In this document: positions 1 to 8,973 of the stretch, piece after piece | How positions within the stretch are numbered: position 1 is the first letter of the stretch | Layout: every line of letters starts with the position of its first letter | NCBI GenBank assembly: GCA_934718785.1 | Contig: CAKVAF010000006.1 | Coordinates: 1 to 64,000, forward strand | Origin: an uncultured Campylobacter sp. | GTDB taxonomy: Bacteria > Campylobacterota > Campylobacteria > Campylobacterales > Campylobacteraceae | Reading direction: 5' to 3' | Length of the DNA: 64,000 bases | The notes under the pieces: generated by a model | Seen by the model: only the letters and a program-made list of their open reading frames with translations | What the model was told of the DNA's origin: nothing | Databases searched by the model: none | Program-made: the position numbers and the translations under genes

Positions 1-2
1 AA

Positions 3-95
3 GAAGCTAAGCACATCGTGGGTGATGATACTGCGCCTTACTGGCAGGGGGAAAGTAGCTCATTGCGGACTTTGTTTGATAGAAATATTTTTTAA
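3..95 (+). CDS. 3' end of an unidentified gene (partial)
   Basis: An open frame enters from the left edge and stops at TAA 93-95, giving a 30-residue C-terminal tail that ends in LRTLFDRNIF. I do not recognise the family. The tail is rich in polar and aromatic residues and has no motif I can name. It converges on the psd-like gene, whose stop lies 118 bases away; the intervening AT-rich stretch has no clear hairpin. It could be a shadow frame, but it ends at a natural position with no competing gene. Confidence 0.45.
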   Translation, partial: EAKHIVGDDTAPYWQGESSSLRTLFDRNIF

Positions 96-212
96 CATCT
101 TAATAAAATATAGCATAAGTTTTTGTAGCTATCAGCCTTATTCTTTATTTAAAAAAAATGTAAAAACTTTAAAGCTCTTTTTAAATTTCTTAAATTGAAA
201 ATTGAATTTTAA

Positions 213-824
213 TCAAGCAAAATAGCCGATTAAAGAATTAGCGCGTACCTCATCGCCCACGCCCACTAACAAACGCACATTTTTAGGTAAAAATAAGACT
301 AAACTTGAATTGATACTAAAGCCAAGTTCTTCGCCTGCTTTGAAGCTTGCTTTTTCATTTTTAAGCTTGATTTTGCGGTCAAAACTGCCCGCCATAAGCC
401 TGATACCAAAGCTTTGGCTACCTTTTTGAGCGATGATTAAAAGCCTTTCGTTAAACGCGCTTGCCAGCTCAAATTTAGGGCTTAAAAAAAGCCCGTGCCT
501 TGCTTTTATATCAAAGGTTTCAAAATCAGAGCTTGCAAAAATGGCGCCTGCATTATACAAAGCGTTTTTAAAACTCACTTGCACGCACTCGCCAAAGTCT
601 TTATGCTTGACATTTTCTATCTTTAAAATTTCACTATCCATAGGCGCTAAAATCGCCTTTTTATCCTCGCACACCACACTTCTACGAGGCGTTCTAAAAA
701 GTAAAGCTGTAAGGATAAGAAGGATAAAAAAAATCCAGCTAAAGCCCCAAAAAATCCAAAGGATTAAATTCAATCCAAACATTAAAGCAAGGGGCGCAAA
801 GCCAAATTTAGAGATCCAAACCAT
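213..824 (-). CDS. phosphatidylserine decarboxylase-related membrane protein
   Basis: 203 residues. An N-terminal hydrophobic hairpin (about residues 5-45) is followed by a domain resembling proenzyme phosphatidylserine decarboxylase, which makes phosphatidylethanolamine at the inner membrane. C. jejuni has an equivalent next to ftsH. The ATG at 824 starts 17 bases inside the end of ftsH, which argues for translational coupling; a longer in-frame reading to 953 would overlap ftsH far more. The family's LGST self-cleavage motif, where the Gly-Ser bond gives the pyruvoyl group, aligns to a stretch reading INSS before the VLFLP strand. The serine is present but the preceding glycine is not. Either the alignment is offset by sequence drift or the protein is a non-classical decarboxylase. 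pssA, its usual downstream partner, is absent here. Confidence 0.7.
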   Translation of the reverse strand: MVWISKFGFAPLALMFGLNLILWIFWGFSWIFFILLILTALLFRTPRRSVVCEDKKAILAPMDSEILKIENVKHKDFGECVQVSFKNALYNAGAIFASSDFETFDIKARHGLFLSPKFELASAFNERLLIIAQKGSQSFGIRLMAGSFDRKIKLKNEKASFKAGEELGFSINSSLVLFLPKNVRLLVGVGDEVRANSLIGYFA

Positions 825-2733
825 ACTTATCTTTGCTTTCTTCTTGTAAGCGGCTTGGCATATTGTTGGCTTCTTCGTATTCTTTGATGATTTCGCGCAC
901 TCTTGAGCCCTCGATCGTCTCTTCCTCATAAAGCGCGCCCACCATGGTTTCAATCGCGCCTTTATAAGCTTCGAGTGTGGCTTTTACGCCTTTATAACGC
1001 TCATTGAGCGTGTTTTTGACATACTCATCAAGGCTCTCAGCCATTTTATCCGAGTAATCCTTTATCGTTTGTCCGCCTGTTAAAAAGGTGTTACGCTGTT
1101 TTTCAAGCACCATAAGCCCGGCAATGTCACTCATACCATACATTGAAATCATGGCTTTGATGATATCTGTGGCGCGCTCTAAATCATTGCTCGCCCCTGT
1201 TGAAATCTCGCCGATAAACACTTCCTCAGCCCCGCGTCCGCCCAAAAGCACATCCACTTCAGCCAAAAGCTCGTGCTTTTGCATTAAAAACTTGTTTTCT
1301 TCAGGCGTATTAAGAGTATATCCAAGTGCTGCAAGCCCACGCGGTATAACAGAAACCTTGCTCACGCACTTTGCGCCCTTTGTGGTCTCTGCTAAAAGCG
1401 CGTGTCCGCATTCGTGGTAAGTGACGATTTTTTTCTCTTTTTCATTGATACGACGCGATTTTTTCTCAAGCCCGGCAATAGCCCTTTCCACCGCTTCTAC
1501 AAGATCTTTTTGCTCGACAAATTTCTTGCTATCGCGCCCTGCTAGAAGCGCTGCTTCGTTGATGATATTTGCTAAATCAGCCCCAGCAAGTCCTGCTGTA
1601 AGCCTTGCGATGTCTTCGACTTTGACTTCAGGGGCGAATTTAACATCTTTCATATGCACTTTTAAAATATCGCATCTGCCCTTAAAATCGGGCTTATCCA
1701 CAAGCACTTGCCTATCAAAGCGACCAGGGCGCAAAAGCGCAGCGTCTAAAATTTCAGGGCGGTTCGTTGCTGCTAGCACGATTACAGGCGAGCTTTCCGT
1801 GCCAAAGCCGTCCATTTCGGCTAAAAGTTGATTGAGCGTTTGTTCTCTTTCATCATTGCCCCCCATCATCGCTCCAGCCGCACGGCTCTTGCCGATAGCG
1901 TCAATCTCATCGATGAAAACGATAGCAGGCGCCTCTCTTTTTGCATTTTCAAACAAATCGCGCACACGACTAGCGCCCACGCCCACGAACATTTCGATAA
2001 AACTTGAGCCTGAAACGCTGAAAAAAGGCACATCCGCTTCGCCCGCTACAGCCTTTGCTAAAAGCGTTTTACCTGTGCCTGGAGGTCCTACAAGTAAAAG
2101 TCCTTTTGGTATTTTTGCACCAAGACTGATATAGCGCTCAGGGTGCTTTAAGAAATCCACGATTTCTTTAACCTCTTCTTTTGCTTCTTCAACGCCTGCG
2201 ACATCGCTAAATTTAACCTTTGGCTTTTCAGAATTGACAAGCTTTTTGCTGCTTCCTATGCCTAAAATCGAGCTTCCCATATTTCTTTGCATCCTAGAAG
2301 CCAAAAACATCCAAATCCCAAAGAAAATAAACACAGGCAAGACCCATGAAAAGATCATATCCGTAAACCAGTTGCTTTCTGAATACGCCCCATAAGAAAT
2401 CTTTTTCTCATCTAAAAGCGGGATTAGGGTAGGATCGGTAGCCACTTTTTTAGCAATATATGTTGTATTTTGATGAGAAAGCGCGCGGATAGAACTTTGC
2501 CCTATGCTTACTTGCACGATTTGATTGCTTTCAATCAGCTTTTTAAGCTCAGAATAAGGGATATTTTGCGTTTTTGAACTGCCGCTAAAGCTTGTTGTTT
2601 CGCTTGAGTCACCAATGAGAGTTTTAAACAAAAGCACAGCGATAATGGCAAAAATAGCAAAAACTAATATAGGATTTTTGTTAAAAAAATTGTTGTTTGG
2701 ATTGATATTATTGTTATTTTGGGGATTATTCAT
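808..2733 (-). CDS. ftsH: ATP-dependent zinc metalloprotease FtsH
   Basis: 641 residues, the usual length. FtsH is a hexameric inner-membrane AAA+ protease that degrades damaged membrane proteins and some regulators. Visible features are an Asn-rich N-tail, TM1 (about 21-40), a periplasmic segment, TM2 (about 127-146), Walker A GPPGTGKT (216-223), Walker B IVFIDEID (271-278), and the zinc-protease motif HECGH (440-444). The start ATG has a good AAGGA-type ribosome site. It sits between prmA, 131 bases upstream, and the psd-like gene, which overlaps its 3' end. Confidence 0.98.
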   Translation of the reverse strand: MNNPQNNNNINPNNNFFNKNPILVFAIFAIIAVLLFKTLIGDSSETTSFSGSSKTQNIPYSELKKLIESNQIVQVSIGQSSIRALSHQNTTYIAKKVATDPTLIPLLDEKKISYGAYSESNWFTDMIFSWVLPVFIFFGIWMFLASRMQRNMGSSILGIGSSKKLVNSEKPKVKFSDVAGVEEAKEEVKEIVDFLKHPERYISLGAKIPKGLLLVGPPGTGKTLLAKAVAGEADVPFFSVSGSSFIEMFVGVGASRVRDLFENAKREAPAIVFIDEIDAIGKSRAAGAMMGGNDEREQTLNQLLAEMDGFGTESSPVIVLAATNRPEILDAALLRPGRFDRQVLVDKPDFKGRCDILKVHMKDVKFAPEVKVEDIARLTAGLAGADLANIINEAALLAGRDSKKFVEQKDLVEAVERAIAGLEKKSRRINEKEKKIVTYHECGHALLAETTKGAKCVSKVSVIPRGLAALGYTLNTPEENKFLMQKHELLAEVDVLLGGRGAEEVFIGEISTGASNDLERATDIIKAMISMYGMSDIAGLMVLEKQRNTFLTGGQTIKDYSDKMAESLDEYVKNTLNERYKGVKATLEAYKGAIETMVGALYEEETIEGSRVREIIKEYEEANNMPSRLQEESKDKYGLDL

Positions 2734-2864
2734 TGAATTTTCCTTTCTTTAATTTCATAAATTTTAACTTATTTTTATAAATTAACTTTCTTAAAAAGCC
2801 TTAAAGTTCTTAAAAATTTTAATTTTAAGCCTTTTAAAACTTTAAATTTACTAAATTTTTACAA

Positions 2865-3704
2865 TCATTTTTGATAAATAAGACTGAGCCACTCGTTTTT
2901 CACAAGCTCCTTTTTTAAGCTAAGACTTTGAAAAGCCTCTTTTGCGTGCTCTTTATATTTGAGCAAAATTCCTGAAAGAATCAAAAATGCACCTTTTTTA
3001 AGGGCTTTCTCAAGCTCGTTTTTAAGGCTTAAAATGATATCAAAGGTTAAATTTGCCACTATCAAATCAAATTTTTGCTTATTTTTATCAAGACTTCCTT
3101 GCCAAATTTTTTCAAGGCTCACCTCATTTAATTTTGCATTTTTTAAGGTGCTTGAGATGGCTATTTCATCACTATCACAAGCACTTACCTTGCAGCCAAG
3201 CTTGGCTAAAATAATGCTTAAAATTCCACTACCACAGCCCACATCTAAAGCATTTTGCCCCTTTTTAGCGTATTTTTGTAAAAGCTCTATGCAGGCATTT
3301 GTGCTTTCATGATGACCTGAACCAAAGGCAAGAGCAGGGTCTATGCAGATATTAATAGCGTTTTTTAAAGGCTTTTGCCAAGAAGTGTGTATATAAATTT
3401 CGCCGATTTTAAGGGGTTTTATACTATTTTGATACTCGCTGATATAGTCTTTGCAGGCTTTTTGGCTGAGCTTATAAGAAAAATTAGGTTCATAATTATT
3501 TTTTGAAAGCTTTAAAGCAAAGCTTTCAAGCGCAAAAACAAGCTGGCTTAAATCCTCAAAAGAGCGGATAAAAACGGCTTTCTCGCGCTCTTCAATGGCT
3601 TCAATGCCAAGCTCAAAAACAAGGTCTATAAAAAGATTTTTAAAGGATTTTGAAACTTCAAAGAAAAGCTCATTGTATGAAGTTTCATTTAAATTTGCAT
3701 TCAT
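2865..3704 (-). CDS. prmA: ribosomal protein L11 methyltransferase PrmA
   Basis: 279 residues. PrmA is an S-adenosylmethionine-dependent methyltransferase that trimethylates ribosomal protein L11. The C-terminal half holds the class I methyltransferase fold, with the SAM-binding loop ALDVGCGSGIL at about 152-162, preceded by the PrmA signature AFGSGHHEST. VANLTFDI resembles the family's N(L/I) post-motif region. It follows cheY by 13 bases and so is probably cotranscribed with it. Confidence 0.93.
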   Translation of the reverse strand: MNANLNETSYNELFFEVSKSFKNLFIDLVFELGIEAIEEREKAVFIRSFEDLSQLVFALESFALKLSKNNYEPNFSYKLSQKACKDYISEYQNSIKPLKIGEIYIHTSWQKPLKNAINICIDPALAFGSGHHESTNACIELLQKYAKKGQNALDVGCGSGILSIILAKLGCKVSACDSDEIAISSTLKNAKLNEVSLEKIWQGSLDKNKQKFDLIVANLTFDIILSLKNELEKALKKGAFLILSGILLKYKEHAKEAFQSLSLKKELVKNEWLSLIYQK

Positions 3705-3717
3705 AAGTGCTTTAAAC

Positions 3718-4101
3718 TCACTCCGCCGCAGCGCCAGGTCCTAACACATCTTCAAGTTTTTCTTTTAAAACTTGTGGCGTAAAAGGCTTAACGATATAAT
3801 TATTCACGCCAGCTTTAAGTGCGGTGATCACCTCAGCCTTACCGCCTTCTGTTGTAACCATAATAATAGGCATATCCTCGTATTTTTTCTCAGCACGGAT
3901 TTTTTTGACTAAATCAAGCCCATTCATTTCAGGCATATTCCAATCTGTAATGACGACTTTAATATCATTATTTTTATTCAGCAAATCCCATGCTTCAACT
4001 CCATGCTCAGCTTCTAAAACATCAGGATGACCGAGCTTTTCAAGGGTATTTTTAATGATTCTTCTCATCGTAGAGCTATCATCAACAACCAGCAGTTTCA
4101 C
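3718..4101 (-). CDS. cheY: chemotaxis response regulator CheY
   Basis: 127 residues, a single receiver domain. The acidic pocket D7/D8, phospho-acceptor D53 (ITDWNMP), switch T83/T84 and K105 are all present. Phosphorylated by CheA, CheY binds the flagellar switch to change rotation. The start codon is GTG (complement of 4099-4101) behind an AAAGGA ribosome site. It is the first gene of the cheY-prmA-ftsH-psd-like block and has a TATACT promoter box upstream. In C. jejuni, as I recall, the pgl glycosylation cluster ends just upstream of cheY; here metF is there instead and pglG is about 20 kb away. Confidence 0.97.
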   Translation of the reverse strand: MKLLVVDDSSTMRRIIKNTLEKLGHPDVLEAEHGVEAWDLLNKNNDIKVVITDWNMPEMNGLDLVKKIRAEKKYEDMPIIMVTTEGGKAEVITALKAGVNNYIVKPFTPQVLKEKLEDVLGPGAAAE

Positions 4102-4432
4102 AGCTTTTTCCTTTCATTTTTTAGTCTTTGACTTCAAAAATTTCATTTTAAAACTAGAAGTATAACATTTTTAATTAAAAAATTGTATAAAAAAGAAGTA
4201 ATTTTTTACTTAAGTTTTGCATTTTGTTTGAAATTTGGCATTTTTTTAAATAAATTTTAACAAATAAAGCTTGTTTTAAGTTTTAAAATTTATTTTCTTA
4301 GAAATTTGCGAGATAGTTTTAAATTTTAAATTTTATTTTTCGAATTTTCGTTTTAAAAATTTCACTTTGAAATTTTGTAATATTTTTGTAACAAAAATTA
4401 CAATTAAAGTATTTTATCAAAAGCTCTTTAAA
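4102..4432. other. gene-free AT-rich spacer between metF and cheY
   Basis: 331 bases with no open frame of note. It holds the cheY promoter at its left end and otherwise long A/T runs. I see no convincing terminator for metF and no repeat of the families found elsewhere in the window. Confidence 0.6.
4159..4164 (-). promoter_or_regulatory. -10 box of the cheY promoter
   Basis: TATACT on the minus strand, about 60 bases upstream of the cheY GTG, in a T-rich context as expected for Campylobacter sigma-70 promoters. There is no clear -35, which is normal in this genus. Confidence 0.5.
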
Positions 4433-5266
4433 CTAAAATAAAGAATGCGTGGCGGTGTAAATTCTTTTCGCAATTTCAGGCTTATTCATCGTATAAAGAT
4501 GAATGCCAGCCACATCATTTGTAAGCAAATCTATAATTTGATCGATGGCAAAGCCAAGCCCAGCATCAAGCATAGCTTTATCGTTGTTTTCATATTTTTG
4601 CAAGATTTTAGCAAATTTAGCAGGGATTTTTGCCCCACACATTTGCGTGATTTTAAGCACTTGACGCTTATTTGACACAGGCATAATGCCAGCAAGTATA
4701 GGCACATTAATGCCTGCTATATCGCATTTTTCTTTAAATTTATAAAAATCTTCGTTGTCGAAAAAAAGTTGAGTTAAAAGCGTGCTAGCCCCAGCCTCTA
4801 CCTTTTGCTTTAAATGCTTAATGTCTTCTACAAAGTCCTTAGCCTCGCTGTGTTTTTCAGGATAAGCCGCTGCATAAATTTCAAAATCGCCCTGAGTTTT
4901 AATGAAAGAAATCAAATCACTAGCAAATTTAAAATCCTTGCTAATAGGCTTGCCCTCTACGATATCTCCACGCAAAGCTAGGATTTTATTTAGTCCTAGT
5001 TTTTTGCACTCTTTTAAAATTTCAGCGACTTGCTCTTTATTTAAATGAATGCAGGGCAAATGCACTATACTAGGCGTTTTGTAAGTATTTTGCACTAAAT
5101 TTACAATGTCAAGAGTATTTTGAGAGTTGGCACTGCCCCCAGCTCCAAAAGTCACGCTAATAAAATTTGGACGCAACTCCTTAAGCTCGTCAAGAGTTTT
5201 TAAAATGGTGTTTAAATCCCCGTCCTTTCTAGGCGGGAAAATCTCAAAAGATAGGCTTTTACTCAT
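4433..5266 (-). CDS. metF: 5,10-methylenetetrahydrofolate reductase
   Basis: 277 residues from the ATG at 5266 (MSKSLSFEIFPPRK), which has an AAAGAAAA ribosome site. A 21-residue in-frame upstream extension from 5329 has no family similarity. MetF reduces methylene-THF to methyl-THF with FAD, the methyl donor for MetE. FEIFPPRK near the N-terminus, SVTFGAGG, and LRGD in the middle are family signatures of the TIM-barrel fold. It lies downstream of metE in the same direction, but 439 bases of repeat-containing DNA intervene, so it may have its own promoter. Confidence 0.96.
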   Translation of the reverse strand: MSKSLSFEIFPPRKDGDLNTILKTLDELKELRPNFISVTFGAGGSANSQNTLDIVNLVQNTYKTPSIVHLPCIHLNKEQVAEILKECKKLGLNKILALRGDIVEGKPISKDFKFASDLISFIKTQGDFEIYAAAYPEKHSEAKDFVEDIKHLKQKVEAGASTLLTQLFFDNEDFYKFKEKCDIAGINVPILAGIMPVSNKRQVLKITQMCGAKIPAKFAKILQKYENNDKAMLDAGLGFAIDQIIDLLTNDVAGIHLYTMNKPEIAKRIYTATHSLF

Positions 5267-5333
5267 TTTATTTTCTTTAAAATTTGTTTTCAGTTTTGTT
5301 TTAAATGCGCGAAACTTCGGCGCATTCAATTGC

Positions 5334-5568
5334 CGTCATTGCAAATCGTGTGGCAAGTCCATAAATTTAGAATTTCAAGTTAAATTTAAGACTAAGTGCT
5401 GAAAACTTATACTTTCAACGCGGTTGCTCACGACAGAAACTTGAAAGGCTTGAGCCTTTCTTTTCTATCGGAGCAAAGCGTTTCGTGTATAAATTTTCTA
5501 CACTCAGCCAAAAGCTCGATTAAATTTATGGATTGCCACGCAAGGATAAATCCTTGCTCGCAATGACG
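5334..5568. repeat. dispersed palindromic repeat, type A copy 1 (with an insert)
   Basis: The left end reads CGTCATTGC and the right end CTCGCAATGACG, with inner arms (GGCAAGTCCATAAATTT; AAATTTATGGATTGCC) that pair. The last 50 bases with their flank (5522-5571) are identical to 58927-58976. About 120 extra bases separate the arms, so this copy looks interrupted. It contains the 16-base palindrome CAAGGATAAATCCTTG. A 68-codon open frame crossing it (5428-5634) has no ribosome site and is not a gene. Confidence 0.75.
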
Positions 5569-5608
5569 AAACCACGCTGTTATCTGCCGGGATTTTGATG
5601 GTGTTTTA

Positions 5609-5695
5609 AGGGTTGTGCAGAATTTTTTAAACAAGACTAGGCCTTAGCCTGTCGCAGTTTAAAAAAAGCAAACTCCCTTAAAAGCACTCAAAAGC
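5609..5695. repeat. degenerate type B repeat and a shared 26-base motif
   Basis: The ends GGGTTGTGC and GCAAACTCCC match, in the opposite orientation, the ends of the type B copy at 58.6 kb; the middle has diverged. The final stretch 5670-5695 (AAACTCCCTTAAAAGC then A or G, CTCAAAAG) recurs at 52668-52693 with one difference. No gene is visible from here to the metE stop. Confidence 0.5.
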
Positions 5696-5704
5696 GGGGC
5701 CACC

Positions 5705-7969
5705 CTACAAACCCTTTCTCACTTCTAAAGTCGCTTGGACCATATTTTTAAGGCTTTCAATCACTTCTTTATAGCCTCTAGTTTTAAGCCCGCAATCAGG
5801 ATTTATCCAAATTTGCTCTTTAGGCAATTTAGCTAAGATTTTTTCAATCGTTGCCTTAATCTCAGCCACACTAGGAACTCTAGGACTATGTATATCATAA
5901 ACGCCAGGTCCTACTTCTGTTTGAAAATGCGCTGCTTTTAGCGTGTCAAGTAAACTTAAATTTGACCTTGAAGCCTCAAAAGAAATGACATCAGCATCCA
6001 TAGCGTCAATTTCTTTGATGATATCGCTAAACTCGCTATAACACATATGCGTATGAATTTGCGTGCCAGCTTTCACGCCGCTATGAACGAGATTAAAAGC
6101 AGGTATGGCCCAGTCCAAATACTCTTTGTGCCAGTCGCTTTTTCTTAAAGGCAGTTTCTCGCGCAAAGCCGCCTCATCAATTTGTATGATTTTAATACCA
6201 GCAGCCTCTAAATCAAGCACTTCATCGCGTATAGCTAGAGCGATTTGAAGTGTGCTTTCTCTTAGGCTTATATCTTCTCTTGGAAAGCTCCAGTTAAGGA
6301 TAGTTACAGGACCAGTAAGCATTCCTTTAACAAATTTAGAGCTTAAACTTTGAGCGTATTTTACCCAAGACACAGTAATAGGCTTTGCACGACTTACATC
6401 GCCCCAGACAACAGGAGGCTTGACGCATCTTGTGCCATAGCTTTGTACCCAGCCATTTGCGGTAAATAAAAAGCCCTCTAAACTCTCGCCAAAATACTCC
6501 ACCATATCGTTTCGCTCAAATTCGCCATGCACTAAAACATCAAGGCCTATTTCTTCTTGTAATAAAATACACTCTTTGATTTTGACTTGATTGAACTCAG
6601 TGTATTGCGTGGCTGAAATTTCAGCCTTTTTAAAGGCAAGGCGGTTTGAGCGCACATCAGGAGTTTGCGGGAATGAGCCTATGGTTGTAGTGGGTAAAAG
6701 TGGCAGGGCAAGCTCGCTTTTTTGAATGCGCTCTCTTTCTTTAAATTCAGGCAAACGCTTATAATCGCTTGCTTTAAGCTCGCTGATTTTTTTAGAAACT
6801 GTAGCATTATTTCTATTTGTAGGGCTTTTAAAAAGTTCTAAATTTGCTTTATAAGCCTCATTTGAAGTGTCTTCATTTTTTAAAATTTCTTTAAGTTCTT
6901 TTAGCTCGATAAGCTTTTCTTCAGCAAAGGCAAAATGGCTTAAAAACTCGGGGGTTAATTTGCTTTCATTTTTTGTGGTATAAGGCACATGTAAAAGCGA
7001 ACAAGAAGTGTTTAGCACGACATTTTTGGCGTGTTTTTTAATTTCTTTGTATAAATTTAGCGTTTTTTCGTAGTTGTTTTTGTAGATATTTTTACCATTT
7101 ACAAGCCCTGCAAATAGGATTTTTTCGGCTGGAAAGCCTTTTTTGATTAAGCTTAAGCTTTCTTTACCCTCTAAAAAGTCAAGCCCAATTGCGTCAAAGC
7201 TAAGGCTACACAGAGTATCATAAATATCACGCACATCGCCAAAATAAGTTTGAGCTAAAATTTTAATGCCCTTTTTATGTGCTAAAAGCTCTTTATAAAT
7301 TTCTTCAAAAAGTGCTATATCAGCAGAGCTTAAATCATACACTAAAAAAGGCTCATCAAATTGCACCCATTTAACGCCTTTTTCATTAAGCTTTTCTAAA
7401 AGCTCTATATAAGCTTTTTTAAGCTGAGTTAGCGCTTCTTTTTTTGTGGCTTCATCCTTGAAATTTATAAGCTTATAAAAAGTAAAAAGTCCTGTTAAAA
7501 CGACCTTAGCTTCAATACCTTGTGCCTTTGCTTCATCATATTCATCAAAGATTTTAGAACAACTAAGCCCTATAATGCTAGCATCATCGCATTCTGGCAC
7601 GAGATAGTGATAATTTGTATTGAACCACTTTTTCATCGCTAAGGCTGTAGTATCACCACTTTGACCTTGATAGCCACGCGCCTGGGCAAAATACTCATCA
7701 AGCGAGTTTAAATTTAGCTTTTTATAGCGGCTTGCCACGACATTAAAAAGCTTTGCCGTATCTAGCACATTATCATAAAAAGAAAAGTCATTACACGAGA
7801 TAAAATCAATGCCCGCTTCCTTTTGACTTTGCCAGTGTCTTTTTTTAAGCTCGCTAGCTGTTTTAAAGACCTCTTCTTGAGAAAGTTCGTTTTTAAAATA
7901 CTTTTCAAGCGTGAATTTTAGCTCTCTTAAAGCACCTATTCTTGGGTAAGAAATGACCGCATTTTTCAT
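5705..7969 (-). CDS. metE: cobalamin-independent methionine synthase
   Basis: 754 residues, full length. MetE transfers the methyl group of methyl-tetrahydropteroyl-triglutamate to homocysteine to form methionine, using a catalytic zinc. Two (beta-alpha)8 barrels are recognisable. The zinc ligands are H641 and C643 (HTHMC) and C726 (INPDCG), and the homocysteine-binding [10 protein letters not shown] is present at the start of the C-terminal barrel. The ATG at 7969 follows AAAAAGGAC. It has its own TATAAT box upstream and shares the strand with a MetQ-like gene and metF. Confidence 0.98.
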   Translation of the reverse strand: MKNAVISYPRIGALRELKFTLEKYFKNELSQEEVFKTASELKKRHWQSQKEAGIDFISCNDFSFYDNVLDTAKLFNVVASRYKKLNLNSLDEYFAQARGYQGQSGDTTALAMKKWFNTNYHYLVPECDDASIIGLSCSKIFDEYDEAKAQGIEAKVVLTGLFTFYKLINFKDEATKKEALTQLKKAYIELLEKLNEKGVKWVQFDEPFLVYDLSSADIALFEEIYKELLAHKKGIKILAQTYFGDVRDIYDTLCSLSFDAIGLDFLEGKESLSLIKKGFPAEKILFAGLVNGKNIYKNNYEKTLNLYKEIKKHAKNVVLNTSCSLLHVPYTTKNESKLTPEFLSHFAFAEEKLIELKELKEILKNEDTSNEAYKANLELFKSPTNRNNATVSKKISELKASDYKRLPEFKERERIQKSELALPLLPTTTIGSFPQTPDVRSNRLAFKKAEISATQYTEFNQVKIKECILLQEEIGLDVLVHGEFERNDMVEYFGESLEGFLFTANGWVQSYGTRCVKPPVVWGDVSRAKPITVSWVKYAQSLSSKFVKGMLTGPVTILNWSFPREDISLRESTLQIALAIRDEVLDLEAAGIKIIQIDEAALREKLPLRKSDWHKEYLDWAIPAFNLVHSGVKAGTQIHTHMCYSEFSDIIKEIDAMDADVISFEASRSNLSLLDTLKAAHFQTEVGPGVYDIHSPRVPSVAEIKATIEKILAKLPKEQIWINPDCGLKTRGYKEVIESLKNMVQATLEVRKGL

Positions 7970-7992
7970 ATTTGTCCTTTTTAAAAATTAAA

Positions 7993-7998
7993 ATTATA
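7993..7998 (-). promoter_or_regulatory. -10 box of the metE promoter
   Basis: GCTATAATTT on the minus strand, a perfect TATAAT about 24 bases upstream of the metE start, after a T-rich stretch. The 5' leader from here would be short, so metE could be expressed independently of the leader-controlled promoter further upstream. Confidence 0.6.
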
Positions 7999-8098
7999 GC
8001 TTAAATTTAGTAAATTTAAAGTTTTTACTTTTTTTAAATTTAAAAACCTGCGCCACCATTTTAAAGATTTTAAGCCAAATGAGGCGCATAAATTAGCT

Positions 8099-8914
8099 CT
8101 AAAACACAGGGATGACACCTCCGTCAAAATGGCTGTTGATATAATCTTTGACTTTTTTACTTTTTAAAGCCTTGATTAAAGCCTTTGTTTTAGCTGTGTT
8201 TTCATTACCAGCCCTCACTACTACGATATTTGCATAAGGTGAATACTTGCTTTCTAAAAGCAGGGCGTCTTTTGTGGGCTTAAGCTTTGCCATAATCGCA
8301 AAATTACCATTAATCACCGCATAATCGACATCCTCAAGGCTACGAATGAGCTGAGCATCCTTAATCTCTATAAATTTCAAATTCAAAGGATTTTCAACAA
8401 TATCTAAAATCGTCGCCACTTCGCTATCATTTTTAAGCTTGATAAGTCCAGCTTCTTCTAAAATACGGAGCGCGCGATTTTCATTTGTAGGATTGTTTGG
8501 TAGGGCTATGGTCGAGTTTTTAGCGGGGCTAAATTTTCCCTGCTTTATCACTTCGTCTTTTTTATGCTTGCTTGAATAAACGCCCATAGGCTCGATGTGA
8601 ATGTTTGCTACGCTTACTAGTTTCGTGCCTTTGCTGTGATTGACCTCCTCTAAAAAGAGCAAATGCTGAAAGAAATTCGCGTCTAAATCTCCGCTATCCG
8701 TGTTTAAATTTGGCGTGATACCATCGGTAAATTCAAAAACCTCAAGCTTATATCCTTGCTTAGCCAAATCAGGCGCAATGAGCCTTAAAAGCTCAGCGTG
8801 TGGCGTTGGCACAGCCCCTACTTTCAATGTTTCAAGCTTGTTTTCATCCTTAGCAAAAGCCAGACTCAAAAAAGCAAACAAAGCCACCAAAAAAATTTTG
8901 TAATTTATTCTCAT
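8099..8914 (-). CDS. MetQ/NlpA-family substrate-binding protein
   Basis: 271 residues. An N-terminal signal peptide (hydrophobic core about 6-20, AFA before the mature lysine) has no lipobox cysteine, so the product looks like a soluble periplasmic protein rather than the usual lipoprotein. The mature part follows the NlpA/MetQ pattern (LKVGAVPTPHAELL, LDANFFQH, AVINGNFA), which binds methionine for an ABC importer. No ATPase or permease gene is adjacent, so it must pair with components encoded elsewhere. Its place between an oxygenase-like gene and metE supports a role in methionine supply. Ligand identity is inferred. Confidence 0.85.
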   Translation of the reverse strand: MRINYKIFLVALFAFLSLAFAKDENKLETLKVGAVPTPHAELLRLIAPDLAKQGYKLEVFEFTDGITPNLNTDSGDLDANFFQHLLFLEEVNHSKGTKLVSVANIHIEPMGVYSSKHKKDEVIKQGKFSPAKNSTIALPNNPTNENRALRILEEAGLIKLKNDSEVATILDIVENPLNLKFIEIKDAQLIRSLEDVDYAVINGNFAIMAKLKPTKDALLLESKYSPYANIVVVRAGNENTAKTKALIKALKSKKVKDYINSHFDGGVIPVF

Positions 8915-8973
8915 TTTTTCTCCTTTTTTTAAATTTTAATTTCAAGTTTTAAATAAGCCTGCACCGCATCTCC

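Noticed and set aside
1855-1864. C6 run in ftsH and G6 run in pglF (about 23145) as phase-variable tracts
   Set aside because: Too short for frequent slippage and required by conserved protein sequence.
5428-5634. 68-codon open frame between metF and metE
   Set aside because: It runs through the A-type repeat; no ribosome site, and its text is a translation of palindromic DNA.
8049-8088. TGCGCC/GGCGCA inverted pair between the MetQ-like gene and metE
   Set aside because: Six-bp arms with a 28-nt loop and no T-run; more likely part of the dispersed short motif family.
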